Source: Archegozetes longisetosus (lineage: Eukaryota > Arthropoda > Arachnida > Sarcoptiformes > Trhypochthoniidae). Taken from it: a DNA stretch of 64,000 nucleotides. Shown here piece after piece: positions 1-12,424 of this stretch. Within the stretch, counting starts at the first letter, position 1. Each line of letters begins with the position of its first letter. The translations under genes were made by a program, and so were the position numbers. Location: assembly GCA_018873245.2 (NCBI GenBank), contig JAEMBT020000004.1, positions 9,978,652 through 10,042,651 of the forward strand. Direction: 5' to 3'. The notes under the pieces are model-generated. The model did not search any database, was not told where the DNA came from, and saw only the letters and a list, made by a program, of their open reading frames with translations.

Positions 1-1216
1 CATTTTGATCCTTTGATGTAACTATACTTATATTGTGCATATAGTCAAAGGAAAGAGTTTACTACTTTTCAGCTGATTCAACAAAGTTTCAATATGTACC
101 TACAAAGATGGGTGAAACGAAGGAAAACCATTGTAAATAAAGTGGAAAATAATAGTGAGTTCACTTTTCAGGACTTATTTACTGTTAACTATTTGAAACA
201 GTTTGAATCTATTGAGTCGATTGCAATGAAGCCTTCAATTCTGATGGATGTTTGCAAATAACTTTAGTTTAAAGATAGGTTATACCGAGTAAGCGTTACC
301 ACGCGCTAGCTTCAACCTCAAGTGTTATGGAACCAATTTTGCATTAACGAAGGTACCAACAACAGTGAATAAAACTTTCACTTTTCTGGATCTAAATATT
401 TCAGTTTAGTTCACTTTGACCTGTAATGTCTTGGTTAGGTTTTAAATTGTGCTTAACTTATACTATTCTGAAGCTTGGGGTATATGGCTTTGCTACCGCG
501 CGTTGAAACTCAACCAACAAAGTATTGAATGAGCTCGTGCTGCAGTAGTAACAAGATCGAAGTAGCTAAAATTACAAATTTTGGCAGTACTACTTATTTG
601 CTCAGTGAATTTAAGGCTCCAATCAAATTTCCCTTTGATTGCCTTCTATGCCTCAAACTACAATATGATTTATGATCAAAGACGCAAACTTGAATGTGAG
701 CCAGCAAAACATCAAATAGAAATTTGTTTTTGACGCGTAATTTTCTTTCTTAATAGAGTTTCGACTTATACTTTGAGTGCAATTTTCTCTTATTTAAGAA
801 TTAGTGCCGCTTACAATTTGTGCTCATTGAGACTTATCAACTTTGACCCTTATTAATAACAATTATTTTCATGTTTCAATTTCATGTGTCTAAATATTGG
901 CTTTTACCGACGTTTGGTTGAAGTCCGACCGAAATGAACATTTGAAAAACTTGAAAAACGTTTTAGTTTACAAATAGATCGCAAGAGTGCTCTGACATCT
1001 TCTTACTATATCCATTGAAAGTGCAGTTTTTTAAATGTGAAACTCAATGAAAACCACATTATTTTATAGCAATCGAAAACATATGAAAAAATATGAAGTT
1101 TTAAATGAAAACAAGGATAACATTCATTTGAATATTATTTTGTTATGCATTGAAAAGTTGAGAACAAACAAAACAACAGAAGTATATTTAGTAAATATTA
1201 ATCAAAATTGAAGACA
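1..1216. other. Upstream non-coding region of CIAO1
   Basis: AT-rich sequence in which I see no supported exon, RNA gene or repeat family. The last 100-200 bases, just before the CIAO1 start codon, must include its 5' UTR and probably its promoter. I see no clear TATA box or initiator that would fix a start site. Confidence 0.5.
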
Positions 1217-2267
1217 ATGTCATTAGAATTAATAGCAGAATTGTTTGGACACAATGACAGGATTTGGTGCGTTCGATGGCATCCGAATGGAAAGCTTTTG
1301 GCCTCTTGTAGTGGAGATAAAACTATTAGATTATGGGCTAAAGAAGGTTTACACCTGATTACCATTATATATGTTCTTCTCATTTCTTTTATGTTATCTA
1401 ATCTTAGGTAATGTCTGGCGATCTAAAGCTATATTAAGTGATGGACACGATAGGACAATCCGATCGATCGCGTGGTCTCCAACTGGTGAATATCTCGCTA
1501 GTGCTTCCTTTGACGCCACCACAAGCATATGGCACATGAAAGATGATCAATGGCAATGTCTTATTAATCTTGAGGGACACGAAAACGAAGTCAAGAGTGT
1601 TAGTTGGTCTCAATCGGGCAAGTATTTGTCGACTTGCAGTCGAGACAAAACGGTTTGGATTTGGGAATGCATTGCTCTCGAAGAATATGAGTGCGCCTCT
1701 GTCCTAACTGATCACACACAAGATGTCAAACGTGTTGTTTGGCACCCAACTCAAGATATATTAGGCTCTTGTGGTTATGACAATACTATTAGGTTATATA
1801 GAGATGATGGCGACGACTGGATCTGTTGCGCAACACTTTCTTCTCACGAATCCACTGTTTGGGCGATCGCTTTCGACTCGACGGGTCAGAGAATCGCCTC
1901 ATGTTCTAGTGATAAAACTGTTAAAATATGGCAATCATCTTCTGACATAACTAAATGGAAATGTGTTTCAACGCTCTCTGGATTCCACGATAGACCCATT
2001 TATGACATTTCGTGGTCTCATTTAAATAATTACATCTTAACGGCTGGCGGAGACGATTGTATTTATATTTTTAAAGAAGACGATTCTAATAGTTCTGGTG
2101 ATTGTGACAAAACTTTTCAGAATTTTTCAGTTGTTTTAAAGCATGAAAAAGCGCACTCTCAAGACGTCAATAGTGTTGAATGGAATCCTAAATATGAAGG
2201 AGTTTTCGCCTCTTCTGGTGATGACTGTTCCGTCAAACTGTGGAAATTGAACTGCGAAAACTCATGA
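1217..2267 (+). CDS. CIAO1: CIAO1, cytosolic iron-sulfur assembly WD40 protein
   Basis: CIAO1 is the seven-bladed WD40 subunit of the cytosolic Fe-S targeting complex (with CIAO2/MIP18 and MMS19), which delivers clusters to cytosolic and nuclear apoproteins. Exons are 1217-1346 and 1408-2267. The 61-bp intron splits a Gly codon (phase 1), and joining gives 329 residues, close to the usual length of about 335. WD repeats run through the whole protein. Blocks typical of the family include [59 protein letters not shown]-like and [13 protein letters not shown]. An in-frame ATG at 1208 would add three residues; I chose 1217 because MSLELI fits the family N-terminus better. The gene is complete. 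The identification rests on motif recognition and is secure; the intron ends are strongly supported by frame. Confidence 0.95.
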
Positions 2268-5200
2268 TTTCAATATGTTTTCATAAGTCTATTTGGTCAT
2301 AGCACAATTAAACTGTCAAAACTCAGTAATCAATAAGTAAAACAATTTGTTAGGTTAGGTTTTGACGAAAATATTTGATACTTTATACCAAAATTCTTAC
2401 AGACTTTAAGACCAATTTATTAAAACTACAACAATATCTTTTTTAACTCTTAATTTTAATGATGTACAGAATATTGTTCGTGTTATTTTTTCAAAGAATT
2501 ATCCAAAAAGTTATCAGATTTAATATGGTTTGCCTGCAATGACTGTTAAATCGAAAAGAACATGAATTAAATATGATTATGACTGAAATATTCGTATTTT
2601 GACACCTTTAGCTGCAATTTGTGTTTAAAAAGTTTGTTGACTAAAATATCAAATAGTTTTATGGATCGGTGCGATCATTTTTGCGAACAGTCGAGCCAAT
2701 AATCAAATTATATGAATTTGGCTTAAAATTTTTAATTTAATTTCACCTAAAATTGATTGTCTGTTAATTTGATAAGAATTGTGTTAATAAGAATAGTGTT
2801 AGAAATGATTAAACTTTTGACGTTTGACAGTAGTGTCAGTCAAAGAGATTCTATTTTGGTTAGTGAATGAATAGTTGGATATAAAAATTGATTAATAGGC
2901 AGAAAATAGAAATAAAACAATTAATCAATTTGCATAAGTCATATATAGCTTGTGTTTTATCCTTTGGGATCAAAAACAAGGTTTGACAATAAATTCGGGT
3001 GCGGTCAAACTGTTGACACCATAGAATTGGAAATGGGATTATACTTTTACTTGTGTAGATATTTTTACTCACTCTTCTGTGAAGGTACGTGACATCTGAT
3101 AGAAAACAGAATTTATAATTAACTTTTATTAGTGGATCAGCTCTTGTAGTGTTATCTCTTGCACACTCACGTCTACCATAAAAAATGACGCACAAAAATG
3201 TTAGCCTATTTGCTTGAATTATCCAATTAAATAGACTGGACTTCTACATATTCTTTTAATCTTAATTTTTAATCTCTATTCTCGATTCAGTGAATTTCAG
3301 AATTTGCATTTCCTATATTTTGTGCCATTAGTTTTTACCTGTTTTCGAGATCTTTATTGAAATCGACTTAATTAGAGGGCAAATGAAATAATTATGTCTG
3401 AAATGATGCATAAACGACGAAAATTGAAGCAATTATTGGTGTTGAATTGTTAAAAATAGCGTCAACTTTTGTTTTATTGCTCGTTGTAGAAGTTTTAGTG
3501 GGTTTAAGAATTTTTTATGCTTAATTACAATTATGATCCTAATCTAATTCGTTGAATGAAAGTTAACTAAAGCTTCTCATTTCATTCCATGCCATAAATC
3601 ATAAGTTTCAAAGAGATCATAAAAAACTTTTATCAATTTCATTAGATTCTGTATCAATCAGAGAATTGAAGGTTAATTAAATTAGAACATTCGTTTCCAG
3701 AATACTATTTACAACATATTATGAAGCAAAACAAATAGTCAGCATGACAACAGTTAGCCTTAAAAAATGTTGATAGCTTATTCGGATATATGGTCGGATT
3801 AGTATTACAATATGCTGTCTTCGATTCAAATAACATTACAGAATAGTGCTTCGTGGCACTAATCCGATCATATTATAAAATAATATTACAAGTAAATGTT
3901 TATGAATTTCTCGAATCAATTAAAACTATTGCAAACAGAGACCAAACTAACGACGAGTTTTTCATGCTTCGAAATAGCTATAAATATCTAGAGTTTGATT
4001 TTGCCTAGCCTGATAATAATTAAACTTTTTTTAATAATTCTAACAATTAAATTCTGACTAGAAAAGAAAGGTGTGATTAAATTTCTTTAGAAGTACTAAT
4101 TATGACTGATAAAACGATTGAGACAATAATTTTTGAACAATGATGGAAACTTGTGCGTGAATGGCTCAAAATGTTTGCAATTATAAAATTTTGATATACT
4201 GAGTCCAGTTTGAGTCTGAAGCCAATGCCATATATTAAATGTAATTTTTCCCGAGAGGTTAGCGTTTTTAGGACAGCATAATTAGATAGACTTGTTATGC
4301 TCTATTTCAGATTGTAATTTTTGTCCACCGAGCAATTAATCATTCACTTGGGTACTAACTCATATCATTCACTTCGATTCAAGTAGTGATTAGAGATTTT
4401 AAGTATTAGGAATTCATTTTGGTGTTAAGATAAACAAGAAACCACGAGAAGTAATTATTATCCATTCGAATCCTCTGTTCTTCGCTTGACGTTCAATTTT
4501 TTATGAATTGTTTTTCCACGACTAATTCACTGATTATATATTCCTTCTATAACACATTCATATTGAGCTCAATAGAAAAAATATCGATATTATAACTTCA
4601 TTTATCACTCGATTCTTAAAACTAACACAATGGTTAGTTTATGCGATTCTATTAATACAAACAAATACTAAAACGCTCTTCAAAATAAAAAATATAACAA
4701 TTGAAAAGTTTGAAAAGTATGACATGGATTGGGAACATCTGTATTCTGAATGAATACTTGAATAGTGCTTTTTCGCTAATTGAATCTCAAAGTTGGAAGT
4801 GTGGTATTCTTTTGAATTGCTTATCTGCTATAGAAACAAAATAAGATTCATTTTCTAGGTTGTATTTCGATTTATAATGAAATGTAACTATTCTTTTCAG
4901 TGGCTGATTACAAGTCTGTAAAAATGTTTGCGATTTAGTGCTAAAAAGTATTGAGAAGATAAATAGGTTTATATTGATTACTTTGATTGTGTGAACATTT
5001 TCCATTGAGTATAGCAATAGAGTAGTGCATATTGAATGGAAGAATATTTTTACAAGCTTGTAATGCAATGCATAGATTATGCGCATGTTATAATTCTTTT
5101 TTACTTTTCATAGTACTTACTAAAACACTTTATACGTTTACTCAAAACGCTATTATAGTTAGTAGTGAACGTCTAATTGGTGTATCTCATTAGAGTTCCA

Positions 5201-6009
5201 TTTGTTTAGTAGTTTTGTATCTCAATTATTAAACATGAATAGTACTTCTTAAGTTGAATCAAAGTCTCCCAGAGTTGATATTGAAATGATTTGAAAAGTT
5301 GAATTTATTTTAGATCGAGTTTGAACTAAATGTTCGAATTTGGCGAATGGTCTATAAAATGATGTGCTTAACAAGACTATAATGTGTAGTGATTATCATT
5401 GGTCTAAAACTAATTTAGACGATATATTATAATATTTAAAACTTAAATAATGATCCGAAAACATGTTAAACTTCAAACTGAAAGTGTTAAATTAATTGGA
5501 AGCACATTTTTTCAACTTTATGTTATGTATTTACAGCATTGTCTAATGTCTAGTAAGTATATAAACTACGGCTAAAGTTCTGTTTACAGTCTATATAGGG
5601 TTTGGGTATAAGGGTAGTGATAAGGTTAACGGAACAATAATCTCCCCATGTCTCACATTCTCTTTATCTAACTTAACATAACTAAATTTACTACTAATAC
5701 AGCCATTTTAAGTTAAGTTAGGTTAGGTAAGGGGAACGTTAGGCGTAGGAGAGCATTATCCTAGTAATGAAATCACTATCCTATAGTTAAATCCTATACG
5801 GACGATAAACCGAACCACTACCTAGACCGGTATTCTTAACTCCATTACAAAGTCTCTATTGAAACTTGAGACGTTTCTAGAGGTTTAACTTGAATTTGCT
5901 GGTTTTCACAACAAACACTTCTATTAATCAATTTGACACAATAGAATGGAGTATAATAAAGACTAGATTAAGATGGAAAACAATACAAATTGATTTATCG
6001 TTATCATAG
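2268..6009. other. Intergenic DNA and possible 5' exons of the next gene
   Basis: This 3.7-kb AT-rich stretch begins with the CIAO1 3' UTR. It probably also holds the unfound signal-peptide exon(s) and promoter of the membrane-protein gene that becomes recognisable at 6010. I found an inverted repeat at 3788-3873 (listed separately) and short AGGTTA runs near 2353 and 5715. A minus-strand reading frame of 111 codons at 2860-3195 shows no family resemblance and I do not call it a gene. Confidence 0.4.
3788..3873. repeat. Inverted repeat, 16-bp arms, 54-bp loop
   Basis: The left arm ATATGGTCGGATTAGT (3788-3803) and the right arm ACTAATCCGATCATAT (3858-3873) are reverse complements at 15 of 16 positions. 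The 54-base spacer shows no obvious long pairing. It could be the remains of a small inverted-repeat transposon or a transcribed hairpin. No flanking target duplication was obvious. Confidence 0.6.
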
Positions 6010-9000
6010 GTGCAAAGAGTATAATGGTTTCTCAACAAGAATGTTGCAATGGAAAGCATTATTCGATTCCAATCGAAACTTTTGTAATAAATCGATGTAT
6101 AATTAATGTTTTTATAGTAGATGGTAAGTTAACATTGAGTGTTCGTTCAGAGTTGAATGCAAAGATTGGAATATAGGTTCAAGTAGTTCAATATTATTGT
6201 TACATTTATACAATATTATTTGCAAGTTTAGTTGTAGATAATAAAGCTCTTATTAAACTGATAGATAGAATATTGAAAGTAGCTTGTTTCATGCATGTAG
6301 CTTATTTTGTATATTAATATTTATATTTCGTTTTTCCATCTTACGAAATAAGTATCGCTTTTTCGGTGTATACATCTATCATTTCTAAGATTTAGTAAAG
6401 TTCTTTTCTTTTACTTATATGGACACAATAGAGTTCTTTTAACTAAGTTTCTCTTTCGTTCCCTCAGAATACCAAAAGGTATGCCTTAAACAAATTGATC
6501 CATTAATTCAATTATCTACTGAATCGATGAATATTACATGTATTGGTGCTAATGAGAGTCTGCAATGTAATTAGTAAGTTACAACTGATGCCTCTACTGT
6601 AATTTCCACCATATCATAATTTAATGTTGGGTTTGGGTCAGCTGTATTTTATAGCAGTCAAAGCGGAAATGAATACTTATTTTCTAATCGTATGCACTTT
6701 ATCATTTGAATATATTTTTTAAAATTAATATCCGACTAAATGAAAATTATGGCGAGAGTTTTAAGCCACAAAAAAGTAAATACTATATAGGATTACAAAT
6801 ACTAGTATAGGACAATTAGAGTCGAAACACTCAAATCTAAGGAGTAGTTTCTGTACAGACGGGATAACAGGAGTGTATTTGAGCTTACTCCTAAGATGTT
6901 CGTTTGGTACATTGGATATGTTTTCCTACGAGTTATCACTAATAAGTTCAGACATACTCATATTACCCTTTTTGTACGGTAATTGTGCTATATTGCACAA
7001 TTATTTGAAGAATTTATAATTCATATTTGGTCTCATACTTATCAGTGAAACGCAGTAATCTCACTCAGTCACATACACACTTGATATGTTAGTTTTAGAT
7101 TGAAATTTCAATTCTTTAATTATTAAACCAACAAAATCACTATAAATTTCAGTGAAAAGGCATCAAATGAAGAATCGTCGAATGATCATGTTATGAGTAT
7201 GAGTTTTGTAAGTTATACAGTTAAACTTATTTAATTTAATAATAATTATTTAACGCTTTTGAAAACAGAATTTGTTATCAAAGTGTGAAATTTTTGTGCG
7301 AATCGAGCCACTTGACAACGTAACACTAAAATACATTCAAACCAAACAAATGAATCAATTAAAAGAATGCTGTGTTTGCCAAACTTATGGGAATATATTT
7401 GCCATTAGTTCAAATAGTTATTGTGAGGTCAAAATGAGTGCTGTGGTTTCTCAACAGTTAATAGGTATTAATAATAATTCGGTTTCATTGATCAACCAAA
7501 GGACTAATGCAAGTGGTTTAGCAAATCATATCAGTCCTAATATAAAACTGTTCCAAATGAGTCCACTGCCTTATCAATCCAAAGAAAATACAACACTTCA
7601 ACCTTATCCTTCATTCGATATTATCATCCAACATCAAGATATTTCACTGAAAGTAAGTTATACTTGTTTCACTTACTTATGTCTCATTTATCCCTTACTT
7701 TCATCCCTCAAGAAATTCAAATGGAAAGCAAGCATTGGCTTAATGTACAAAGACTTATATCCAGGAATATTGTTGGGCACGACAAGTATTATGATCAGTG
7801 ATATTAATCTTGATAAAATAATGTTCAATAATCTCATAATCACTAAATGGGGATACGATTATGTGCTCAAAGTTATGCTCAAATCGATACCTGAACACTA
7901 TTTGATCGAAAAGACTTTGGGTCCATTCAACGTATGGCCTATCAATGAAACTCAATTCAATCGTGTTATGCAATATTCCGACTCAAGGCCCGTAACTATA
8001 ACCATAGCCTTCCATAACTCTGATCAGCTTAAAATCATTGAAAGTGTTGATTTGGTCAAAATGGATTTATTTTTGATCAACTATTTTGGAAGAATTTACA
8101 CAATAGTCAAATGGAGAAACTTTTTCACTGAAATAGTTTCGGATAAATTGATTGGAAACGCAATGATCAGCGGCTCAATTGAAAGTCTTTTACTGACAAA
8201 GTCTAAGTTAAGAAGTGTGATCAATTCAACGTTTAATTTTGATAATCAAAGTTTCATTGTTGTGGATACTGATGTTGATTTTGAAAGTGTTCCAGTGAAG
8301 AGCCCCCAAGAACAGCCTGAGTATCAACAAAGCAAAGTATCCGACAGTGAAGCAGATTCACTGCCAGTTGCATGGATTGCAGCCATTGTGATCAATGCAA
8401 TACTTGTGTTCCTCTTTATCTTATTTGTCATTTACTGCTACTGTCGCGGCAAAAAAAGTAAGTTACTTAGATTGTTATTCATTGCTAACAAGCTTCATCC
8501 TATTTCCACAATTAAGATAATAGACTTAAGTTAACGACTTGCCAGTGTTTGTTTCGATTGATTTATAGTGTCGAAAACGATTGCTATGAAAACATTGATG
8601 AATTGACTCTTTTGAAAAGAAAAAGCAAACTTTAACTTATTGAATGTTGTTTAGAAGCGCGATCTGCAATATTAACTCAATAAGTGCTTCAATAGTTTGA
8701 GTCAAGCATAATACACTAACAGCCATTAAAACTATGAAACCTTAACATGAAATGGCATCTGAAATATACCTAAGTGTACTTGTTGTACATGTCATGTAGT
8801 GATTGGCAGTAAAGATATGCAATCTTGACACAGAGTTCTAGTTCTGTCGGGCACGTACAATTATTTTCAGTTAATCTTTAAGTAGATTTCTAAACTTCTT
8901 AACTTGAGCCTGAAATATGATATATTTTAACATAGTTTAGTTGATAGAGAAAGTTTGAATCTGTCATTCACAAAGTTTCACACAATACATACTTATTGGT

Positions 9001-11753
9001 CAGATTAAATTTGGATATTATTGTAAGTCACGGTGACCTTTGCTACTCTACAAATTGAAGTGAGAACGAGATAGTTGTCACGTAGCCTTGACTTTACTTA
9101 AGTGTGAGGGTGACTTGCGACGAAATCCGGAAACTCTACCTAAGTCAAACTTTTATAGCTTAATGGGAAAGTTGGTGCCTATGGTAAAAAGTTTTGCAGA
9201 AATGGCAGCGCGTGTTCTACTTACAGTGCAGACTGGATGCAAGTAGTTTCGGGTTTTGTATTTTAAACTTGATCTATAACACTAACTGCTTATCTCTAAT
9301 TAGTATTTTACGTGAAACACGCGCTTTCTCTAATCCAAAACTTTCTGTTTACATTTTAAACTTGTAAATCTCTTCAAATTAAATGCTTTAATTTAACAAT
9401 TCGTTTAATTTTTATTAAAGGGCGTCAACGGATTCACAACCCTGAAAGAGATTCTGTCTTCTCGAGCAAACAAAGCATACAAGAAGTTACTAAAACTGAA
9501 CTTCTGGAGAAAAAAGATGCGGCAAAAGGTGTAAATGAATCAGTAAAAGGCAAACTGTCCAGGAATGAAGATATTTTCACTGTAGAGAGCGAACACAAAA
9601 GATTGACCGAAGACACGTATGGATGCGAAGCTGAAAGTCCGGGACTCAGTCCCGCAAATGAGACGAGTGGAAAAATGTCGCTGAAATCTCCGGCAAATAA
9701 AGTGCGTAGTATTAGTCGTCTGTCTAGCGGTGCTCGAGGTAGTATCCATAATGCCAGTGCTAATGATGGCCACCGTTACAATCCAGCTGATAGTCCGTCA
9801 GCCTCTATGTTCTCCAATCAATTGAAAGACTCGGTGCCAGGTCAACCAACATATCTGTCTAAATATGAAGAAGAAGCTCAAAATGCCGAGAGCGATTACC
9901 GAGCAATGGAACCATTAGCAGAAGTAGATGGTATGGAATAGTATTAAAAACAAATTCGAACGGATATTAGTTTGTCTGTAAAACCTATCGGTAAGTCTTA
10001 TCTTTTCTAATAGAAAGCAATAAAGTGTTTCAAGAAGAAAATTTTAGTGATCATAATCCTGGTATCAATGGAAATTCTGGTTATACAGAACGTGATTATC
10101 AGTTAGAAATTATTAAACAAAACGAATTACAATTAGATTTAGAAAACAGTAGTTTGACAGAAAAACGAATTACTTCTTCCCGTGGGATGCCTTCCATTAG
10201 CACTGCCTCTAATGTAATAAATCGTGTGAAAAGTAGAGGTAATTCTCCAAATAAGGTCATATCCCCCAACAAAACTGCTAAACATGGCGTTACGCCGCCG
10301 TCATCACAATCGACGGGAGTTCAGACTTCCCCAAACACGAGTTGGTTGAATATTCCCGGAGCTGTTGATCAAGACGACTATTATGACGAAACTAATTATA
10401 GTCTTAAAGGCGATAACGAGAGAAAGTATTTTGTTTATATTATCAAAGATGTTAATCCACACGCAATCAAAGAATGTGTCGGCAGGATAACACTTCCGTC
10501 TAGACAAAGAATCACTTTAGAACAATTAAGACATTATTTGATGCAATCGAGTGAAGAGAGTCTGAGAAATGCAGCGCGAAAGAAGTTTCGCTTCCTATCT
10601 GAATCTTATCGGTTGGTGGCTCTCAATGAATCCTTCACTCCAGTCGATCAAGTCTATCCAACTCAAGGAATTTTTATTAAGTTTAATGCCATCGATTCTG
10701 TTCCGTTTTCTCAAAGAAGAAGAGATAAAAGCAGAACAACTGATAAATCAGTTACCGATACTTACAATCAAAGGGAAAATGTTTACGGAACGCGAAACAG
10801 ACTGCAAGCTGCTGACAGCATTTATGGTACAAGAAATTTGAATCAAAAAAGAGAAAGTATTTATGGGCCACTGAGAAGTACAGAGAAGCCAAGGCTAGGA
10901 TATGACAGGAGTCCGAGAAAGAGAGAAGGTTTAGGTGTCGATAGGACTCCAAGAAAAAGAGATGGATTGGGTATGCATTAAATGACAGTTATCGAGTTGA
11001 AAGCCTGATATTCATTCCTATTTAGTTTATAGATACTTCGACCACTCCCCAACAATCTACCACATCCCCAATGGTATCGCCGCGAACCAAAATGAGACTA
11101 TGTCACAAAATGCAACTTCAGTCACAAATAGAAAAAGGCCTATTGGAGGAAAGGCCAAGCTTTACGATTAGTGAGTTCTTATGCAGACCACGCACTTGTC
11201 CCAACCGCCTTAGATATCAGTTTGTTGAGTCACTGAATACCAAATTCAAAATGTATCAACATCTTTTAATCTTCTAAAACTGCTCACAATTACTGAAATT
11301 CGTTTTAAGAAATTAGACTAGTATATAATTTCACGTCAATATGAGTACTAATTATGCCTGAATACCATTTCGAAACTTGTGTACTGCCACAACGATAGTA
11401 TAGCTTGCGAACCCTCCCTCATCATAGTTCTTTTGAAATTTGGTATTGAGACTCAAGCTTTGGGTGCTAAGCAAGAGCATTTTGATGTAGAATTAATGTA
11501 ATTGAATTTTACACCGATAGCAAGCCTTGATTCAGTATGCGACAATACGGGATGCTTGAACAAACCTTTGCTCAAATGTTTGAAATGCGGTAAAGTTAAC
11601 TATTGCAGTCTGACATGTAAGAAACAACACTGGGCTGATCATAGGTTCAGATGCAAAAGTAGGTTCATTTAGATGATAATTATTAATTTGAAATATTTAT
11701 AAAATTGATTAACTATTTTTATCGTTAATTAAGAGCCTCCGTGGAAGCTTTAA
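6010..11753 (+). CDS. Single-pass membrane protein with DIX-like domain and C-terminal MYND finger (5' partial)
   Basis: I do not recognise this gene as a named family. Exons are 6010-6123, 6468-6573, 7153-7207, 7269-7652, 7713-8457, 9421-9930, 10014-10970, 11033-11170, 11521-11658 and perhaps 11734-11753; all phases join, giving about 1,050 residues plus a missing N-terminus. Residues 1-436 look extracellular, with Cys residues and N-glycosylation sites. A strong membrane helix lies at about 437-464, followed by a CRGKK stop-transfer. A long Ser/Lys-rich tail follows. Residues about 776-862 read like a DIX fold (RITLPSRQRITLEQLRHYL resembles the Dishevelled strand 2/helix region). Residues 1010-1048 form a MYND zinc finger (Cys 1010, 1015, 1023, 1026, 1032, 1036; His 1040, 1044; Cys 1048). 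Two donors are the weaker GTATGG/GTATGC. The C-terminus could instead end at a stop at 11670-11672 if the last intron is not removed. The true start lies upstream; ATG 6024 is only a fallback. Confidence 0.7.
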
Positions 11754-12135
11754 AATATCTACCACTTTGCTTACCGTTTAATTGAATCGTAAGGTAATAC
11801 AATTAACTAAAACTTTATGTCTATTTAAATCTATCATTCTTTACTCAATCAAAGTTTTTCTTATCATAACTTTTGTATTACTGACTATTTCAAAGATATA
11901 TTTCAATTGTTATGAAGGATAAAGGTTAAAATGTCTCGGAAACGAACCAATTATTATGAATATGAATACTCTTTTTGATATTGTCATCTCATCCGATTAA
12001 GTGTTTGCTTAATGTTTTATAATTGATTTAGTCAATAAACAAACGCAAAAGTATTTGTAAAAATATCAGACATATAAAACACGTTCAATAAACTAAAAAT
12101 ACAAACGCTCAACCTTGAACATTATTTTTAAAAGT
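11754..12135. other. Convergent 3' flank
   Basis: AT-rich sequence between the stop codons of the MYND membrane-protein gene (+) and the small KEN-motif gene (-). An AATAAA at about 12036 on the plus strand could end the first transcript. I see nothing else in it. Confidence 0.4.
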
Positions 12136-12424
12136 CTAACAAAAGTGCATTTCATTGAAATGTTGACGATCGCTGAATAACGGACCCCAAGGCTTGACAG
12201 ATTGGTTTGATTTGCTTTCACTGCTGCTCTTCGTTTGATCGCAAAACTCTTTCTCTGTTTTTGCCTTTTTTGTACGATTGTCTAACTCGAAACCAACTCT
12301 GTTTCGTACAAATTTACGCATTAATTGATCCATGATTATAGGTTAATAAGTAAATAGGATACCTTTGAGATTTCTTTTGAGTAGCAATGACTCTGTTTTC
12401 TTTGTCTTCTTTGATTGAGTCCAT
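12136..12424 (-). CDS. Small 74-residue KEN-motif protein, two exons
   Basis: I do not recognise this gene. Exon 1 (12424-12363) starts at an ATG and ends in phase 2 at a GTATCC donor. Exon 2 (12298-12136) follows an AACAG acceptor, and the 64-bp intron is typical for this window. The joined protein has 74 residues: an acidic/basic start with the sequence EDKENRV (a KEN motif at about residue 8), a Lys-rich middle, a Ser-rich stretch, and a C-terminus with KPWGPLFSDRQHF, which looks conserved in style. KEN motifs are known recognition signals for the APC/C ubiquitin ligase, but any link here is inference. There is no signal peptide or membrane helix. The alternative is an unspliced 65-codon frame starting at 12333. 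The correct phase and canonical splice sites argue for the spliced model. Confidence 0.5.

Noticed and set aside
2860..3195. 111-codon minus-strand open frame
   Set aside because: It shows no domain, has no signal peptide, contains many Ile/Phe/Cys codons typical of chance frames in AT-rich DNA, and has no splice partners.
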